A stretch of DNA of 9,091 nt, taken from an uncultured Oscillospiraceae bacterium. GTDB lineage: Bacteria; Bacillota; Clostridia; Oscillospirales; Ruminococcaceae. The notes below the pieces were generated by a model. That model worked only from the letters and a program-made list of their open reading frames with translations, made no database searches and was not told the origin of the DNA. The stretch spans positions 1 to 9,091 of the forward strand of contig CAJUMG010000033.1 in the NCBI GenBank assembly GCA_910587335.1, written 5' to 3'. Shown piece after piece: positions 6,536-9,091 of this stretch (position 1 is the stretch's first letter; each line of letters opens with the position of its first letter). The translations under genes and the position numbers were made by a program.

Positions 6536-7224
6536 TGTCCCATCAGTTCCAGCGCGATTTTTGCCGCCGCCTGCTCCGCACTCTTTTTCGAGCGCCCCTC
6601 TCCCCGGCCAATGACATTGCTGTTTAGATGTACCTCAACAACAAAATGCTTATTGTGATCCGGACCGGACTCCTCGGCCAGTTCATAGGTTACCCTCTCT
6701 TCCGGATTTTTCTGGATAATCTCCTGAAGAATCGTTTTGTAATCCTTGAACGCCGCTGTCGTGTGATTTTCCACCGCAGGCACCGTGTAATGCAAAACAA
6801 GCTTTTTGGCCGCTTCCATTCCACCGTCAAGGTAGACTGCGGCAATCACCGCTTCAAACGCGTCGGCCAAAATAGAGGGCCGCTGTCTTCCGCCGGTGGC
6901 TTCCTCGCCTTTACCTAACAAAAGAAAATCCCCCAAACCCAGCTGCAAAGCATATTGGCAAAGGGCTTTCTCGCAAACCAGAGCTGCCCGTAGCTTGGTC
7001 AGCTCTCCCTCCGGCAGATGCGAGTAGTGCCGAAAAAGATAGTCCGACACAATAATCGATAGCACAGCGTCGCCTAAAAATTCCTGACGCTCATTGCAGG
7101 GCTCTTCCTTTTTCCCCTCATTGGCATAGGACGAGTGGGTCAGAGCAATGACCAGATATTTCTCTTCCCGAAAAACATAGTCCAAATTTTTTTGAAATGC
7201 TTTTAAATCTGTTCGACCGTTCAT
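6532..7224 (-). CDS. rnc: Ribonuclease III
   Basis: RNase III cuts double-stranded RNA with two-base 3' overhangs and matures rRNA precursors and some mRNAs and SRP RNA. The 230-residue length is typical. The catalytic domain (about 1-150) has the signature NERQEFLGDAVL (44-55), where the usual Leu47 is Gln, and ILADAFEAVIAAVYLDGG (118-135). The four metal-binding acidic residues are present by motif position: Glu48, Asp52, Asp121 and Glu124. A double-stranded RNA-binding domain follows (about 160-228), from KDYKTILQEIIQK to GRGEGRSKKSAEQAAAKIAL with the RNA-contacting KKSAEQAAA helix. The ATG at 7224 is preceded by AAGGAG nine bases upstream, overlapping the plsX stop. Its TGA overlaps the next ATG as ATGA, a sign of translational coupling. 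The rnc-(radical SAM)-smc-ftsY order supports the call. Confidence 0.97.
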   Translation of the reverse strand: MNGRTDLKAFQKNLDYVFREEKYLVIALTHSSYANEGKKEEPCNERQEFLGDAVLSIIVSDYLFRHYSHLPEGELTKLRAALVCEKALCQYALQLGLGDFLLLGKGEEATGGRQRPSILADAFEAVIAAVYLDGGMEAAKKLVLHYTVPAVENHTTAAFKDYKTILQEIIQKNPEERVTYELAEESGPDHNKHFVVEVHLNSNVIGRGEGRSKKSAEQAAAKIALELMGQ

Positions 7225-7233
7225 TCCTTTTGG

Positions 7234-7239
7234 CTCCTT
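7234..7239 (-). promoter_or_regulatory. Ribosome binding site of rnc, overlapping the plsX stop
   Basis: The minus strand reads TAAGGAG, the plsX TAA (7240-7238) merging into AAGGAG (7239-7234), nine bases before the rnc ATG. A second AAAGGA directly touches the ATG and is too close to serve. The overlap shows there is no room for acpP or a promoter between plsX and rnc. Confidence 0.7.
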
Positions 7240-8239
7240 ATTCCTTGGCTTTCATTTCCGCCAAATACTCTTCAATCGATCCAATCACGTCCTGCTTTGT
7301 AAATCGAATCGCCTGTCCAATGGCATTTTTAAAGGCTTTTGCGTCAGAGCTGCCATGGGCTTTAATCGTCGGCTTGGAAATGCCAAGCAGCGCAGCGCCG
7401 CCATATTCTTTGTAATCCATTTTCTTTTTAAAATCCGCCAAGCCGCCCTTTAATGTCAAAGCCGCCAGCTTGGTCGCCGTATTTTTCATCAGAATCCCTT
7501 TGATCTGCCCAATCAGCGCTTTGCTCAGCCCTTCGGTCAACTTTAGTACAATATTGCCGGTAAAGCCATCGCATACCGCCACATCGCAGCCCCCCTGGGG
7601 AAGGTGTCTGGCTTCAATATTGCCGACAAAATGGAGCGGTGAACTTGTCAGCTGACGGTACGCCTCCTGCTGCAATGGCGTCCCCTTGTGCTCTTCTGCG
7701 CCGTTGTTGATTAACGCCACCCGCGGATTTTGAACATCCATAATCTTGTTCATATAGGCAGATCCCATCACACCGAACTGCACCAGCATTTCCGGCCGGC
7801 ATTCGGCGTTGGCGCCGCAGTCGATGAGCATATACCGTCCCTCTACCGTAGGAATCACCGGGGCCAGCGCCGCACGCTTAATCCCTTTAATCCGCTTGAC
7901 AATCAGGCTTGCGCCAACCACAAAAGCGCCGGTGCTGCCTGCGCTGACAAAAGCGTCGCCCCTTCCCTCGGATAAAAGCTTTAAGCCTACGGCCATGGAG
8001 GAATCCTTATATTTTTTTAAAATCTCGGTGGGCTCCGCGTTCATGTCCATCACCTGCGGCGCGTGGACAATCTCCATCCGCTCCAGCGAAACGCTGTTTT
8101 CCGCGGCCACCCTGCGGATCGTCTCTTCCTCTCCTGTCAGAATGATTTCGACGCCGTATTCCGCGACCGCCATCGCGCACCCCTTTAAAATTTCTACCGG
8201 TGCGTTATCCCCACCAAATGCGTCTGCGATAATTTTCAT
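7238..8239 (-). CDS. plsX: Phosphate acyltransferase PlsX
   Basis: PlsX makes acyl-phosphate from acyl-ACP and inorganic phosphate; PlsY then uses it to acylate glycerol-3-phosphate, the first step of membrane phospholipid synthesis in most bacteria. It is a peripheral, cytoplasmic-face enzyme. The 333-residue length is normal. Family motifs are DAFGGDNAP (6-14, the position usually DAMGGD), SAGSTGA (99-105), MLIDCGANAECRPEML (137-152), GNIEARHLP (206-214), CDVAVCDGFTGNIVLKL (218-234) and YGGAALLGI (279-287). The ATG at 8239 matches the family start and has AAAGGTGG seven bases upstream. In many Firmicutes plsX is followed by fabD, fabG and acpP before rnc; here rnc begins 13 bases after the stop. 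No FapR-like operator palindrome is visible in the 37 bases upstream, so that regulation is not supported here. Confidence 0.97.
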   Translation of the reverse strand: MKIIADAFGGDNAPVEILKGCAMAVAEYGVEIILTGEEETIRRVAAENSVSLERMEIVHAPQVMDMNAEPTEILKKYKDSSMAVGLKLLSEGRGDAFVSAGSTGAFVVGASLIVKRIKGIKRAALAPVIPTVEGRYMLIDCGANAECRPEMLVQFGVMGSAYMNKIMDVQNPRVALINNGAEEHKGTPLQQEAYRQLTSSPLHFVGNIEARHLPQGGCDVAVCDGFTGNIVLKLTEGLSKALIGQIKGILMKNTATKLAALTLKGGLADFKKKMDYKEYGGAALLGISKPTIKAHGSSDAKAFKNAIGQAIRFTKQDVIGSIEEYLAEMKAKE

Positions 8240-8246
8240 AGCAAGC

Positions 8247-8254
8247 CCACCTTT
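8247..8254 (-). promoter_or_regulatory. Ribosome binding site of plsX
   Basis: The minus strand reads AAAGGTGG, seven bases before the ATG at 8239. The 37-base gap to trmFO holds only this site; I see no sigma-A hexamer pair, terminator or FapR-type operator. Confidence 0.6.
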
Positions 8255-8276
8255 CTGTTATTCCCTCTTCTTATCA

Positions 8277-9091
8277 TCAAATGTATTTCTGCCGTTCCTG
8301 CAAAAGCGTGTCCCCTGTCTGGGATCGAAAATCCGCCAGACAACCTTCAAAGCTTTCCAGCGCCCTGTCCGCCACCGCCTGATAGCGCAGCGCCTTGTCC
8401 TTTATTCTCTCCGGATTCGGGGGCAACAGGCCCATATTGCTGCCCATCGGCTGAAAATCGGTTACGGTAGGGTCGCTGATATAAGCGGCTAAAGCGCCCA
8501 TCATCGTGTCCTGCGGCAAAGTCAGCGCCGGCTTTCCCATCACCGCCATCGCCAGATTGATCCCTGCTAAAATCCCCGATGTCGCCGACTCGATATATCC
8601 TTCTACGCCGGTAATCTGCCCGGCAAAGTAGATGCGGCGATCCTTTCTTAGACAATAGGTCCTGTCCAGCAGCTTGGGACTGTTTAAAAAGGTGTTTCGA
8701 TGCATCACACCATAACGGACAAAATCGGCGTTTTCCAGGCCTGGGATCATCGAAAAAACCCGTTTTTGCTCCGGAAAAAGCAGGTTTGTCTGAAATCCCA
8801 CTAAATTATACAGCGTTTTCTGCGCGTTTTCCGCCCGCAGTTGCACCACCGCCCAAGGCCGATGTCCTGTGCGCGGATCCTTTAAACCCACCGGCTTTAG
8901 GGGGCCATATCGGATGGAATCGCTCCCTCGCTTTGCCAAAACTTCTACCGGCATACAGCCTTCATAGACCTTCATCCGGTCCCTTTCAAACTCTTTCAGC
9001 TCCACCTGTCGGGCAGAAACCAGCGCCGTATGAAACGCCTCGTATTCCTCCCGGTTCATTGGACAGTTGATGTAATCATCCTCGCCTTTCC
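8277..9091 (-). CDS. trmFO: tRNA (uracil-54-C5)-methyltransferase TrmFO (folate/FAD-dependent), 5' end cut by window edge
   Basis: TrmFO makes ribothymidine at position 54 of tRNA using methylene-tetrahydrofolate and FADH2, mainly in Gram-positives lacking the SAM-dependent TrmA. The frame is open to the window edge, giving about 270 C-terminal residues; the family is about 435-440, so the N-terminal FAD-binding Rossmann region is outside. Reading in: DDYINCPMNREEYEAF, then YEGCMPVEVLAKRG (its cysteine corresponds to the conserved catalytic-region cysteine of the family). These are followed by YGPLKPVGLKDP, VVQLRAEN, VGFQTNL, MIPGLENADFVRYGVMHRNT, the FAD-contacting YFAGQITGVEGYIESATSG and PMGSNMGLLPP near the end. 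The ATG at 9059 is only an internal methionine inside INCPM, not the true start. The plsX gene follows 37 bases after the TGA. TrmFO in Bacillus sits next to topA; whether topA lies upstream here cannot be seen. Confidence 0.96.
   Translation of the reverse strand, partial: KGEDDYINCPMNREEYEAFHTALVSARQVELKEFERDRMKVYEGCMPVEVLAKRGSDSIRYGPLKPVGLKDPRTGHRPWAVVQLRAENAQKTLYNLVGFQTNLLFPEQKRVFSMIPGLENADFVRYGVMHRNTFLNSPKLLDRTYCLRKDRRIYFAGQITGVEGYIESATSGILAGINLAMAVMGKPALTLPQDTMMGALAAYISDPTVTDFQPMGSNMGLLPPNPERIKDKALRYQAVADRALESFEGCLADFRSQTGDTLLQERQKYI

Noticed and set aside
7081..7095. Gln in place of the usual Leu in the RNase III signature NERxEFLGD as a sign of inactivity
   Set aside because: All four metal-binding acidic residues and the RNA-binding domain are intact, and the position is not catalytic, so it is treated as lineage variation.
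9057..9059. ATG as the start of trmFO
   Set aside because: It lies inside the conserved INCPMNREEY stretch, and the frame continues upstream to the window edge, so it is an internal methionine.

Overview
The window reads as a core chromosomal segment of a Gram-positive, low-oxygen-type Firmicute. The best guess is a Clostridia member near the Oscillospiraceae/Ruminococcaceae. The basis is the order rnc - smc - ftsY with plsX just upstream, the presence of the folate-dependent tRNA methyltransferase TrmFO, strong AGGAGG-like ribosome sites, and a clostridial-type radical SAM gene between rnc and smc. Taxonomy is inferred from gene content and protein motifs only.

Every gene lies on the minus strand, so transcription runs from high to low coordinates: trmFO (5' part outside the window), plsX, rnc, an Elp3-like radical SAM gene, smc, ftsY, an unrecognised 165-residue acidic protein, and rdgB (3' part outside the window). 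Gaps are 37, 13, 13, 9 and 54 bases, and two junctions overlap (4 and 10 bases). From trmFO to the small protein there is no visible terminator or room for a separate promoter, so this looks like one transcription unit. The 54-base gap before rdgB is the only plausible break, and it shows no terminator hairpin.

Functionally this is a housekeeping cluster. It covers tRNA modification (TrmFO), the first step of phospholipid synthesis (PlsX), double-stranded RNA processing (RNase III), chromosome condensation and segregation (SMC), co-translational membrane targeting (FtsY) and nucleotide-pool cleaning (RdgB). The acpP and fab genes often found between plsX and rnc in Firmicutes are absent here.

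I found no convincing new defence or mobile system. Points worth a second look are: (1) a sharp codon-composition mosaic at the low-coordinate end, where rdgB and the last quarter of ftsY have about nine in ten codons ending in G or C while the rest of ftsY and the small gene between them do not; (2) the unrecognised tryptophan-rich acidic protein coupled to ftsY; (3) the Elp3-like radical SAM protein without an acetyltransferase domain; and (4) a perfect 13-base-arm hairpin, extendable by another 6 pairs, inside that radical SAM gene shortly downstream of rnc.
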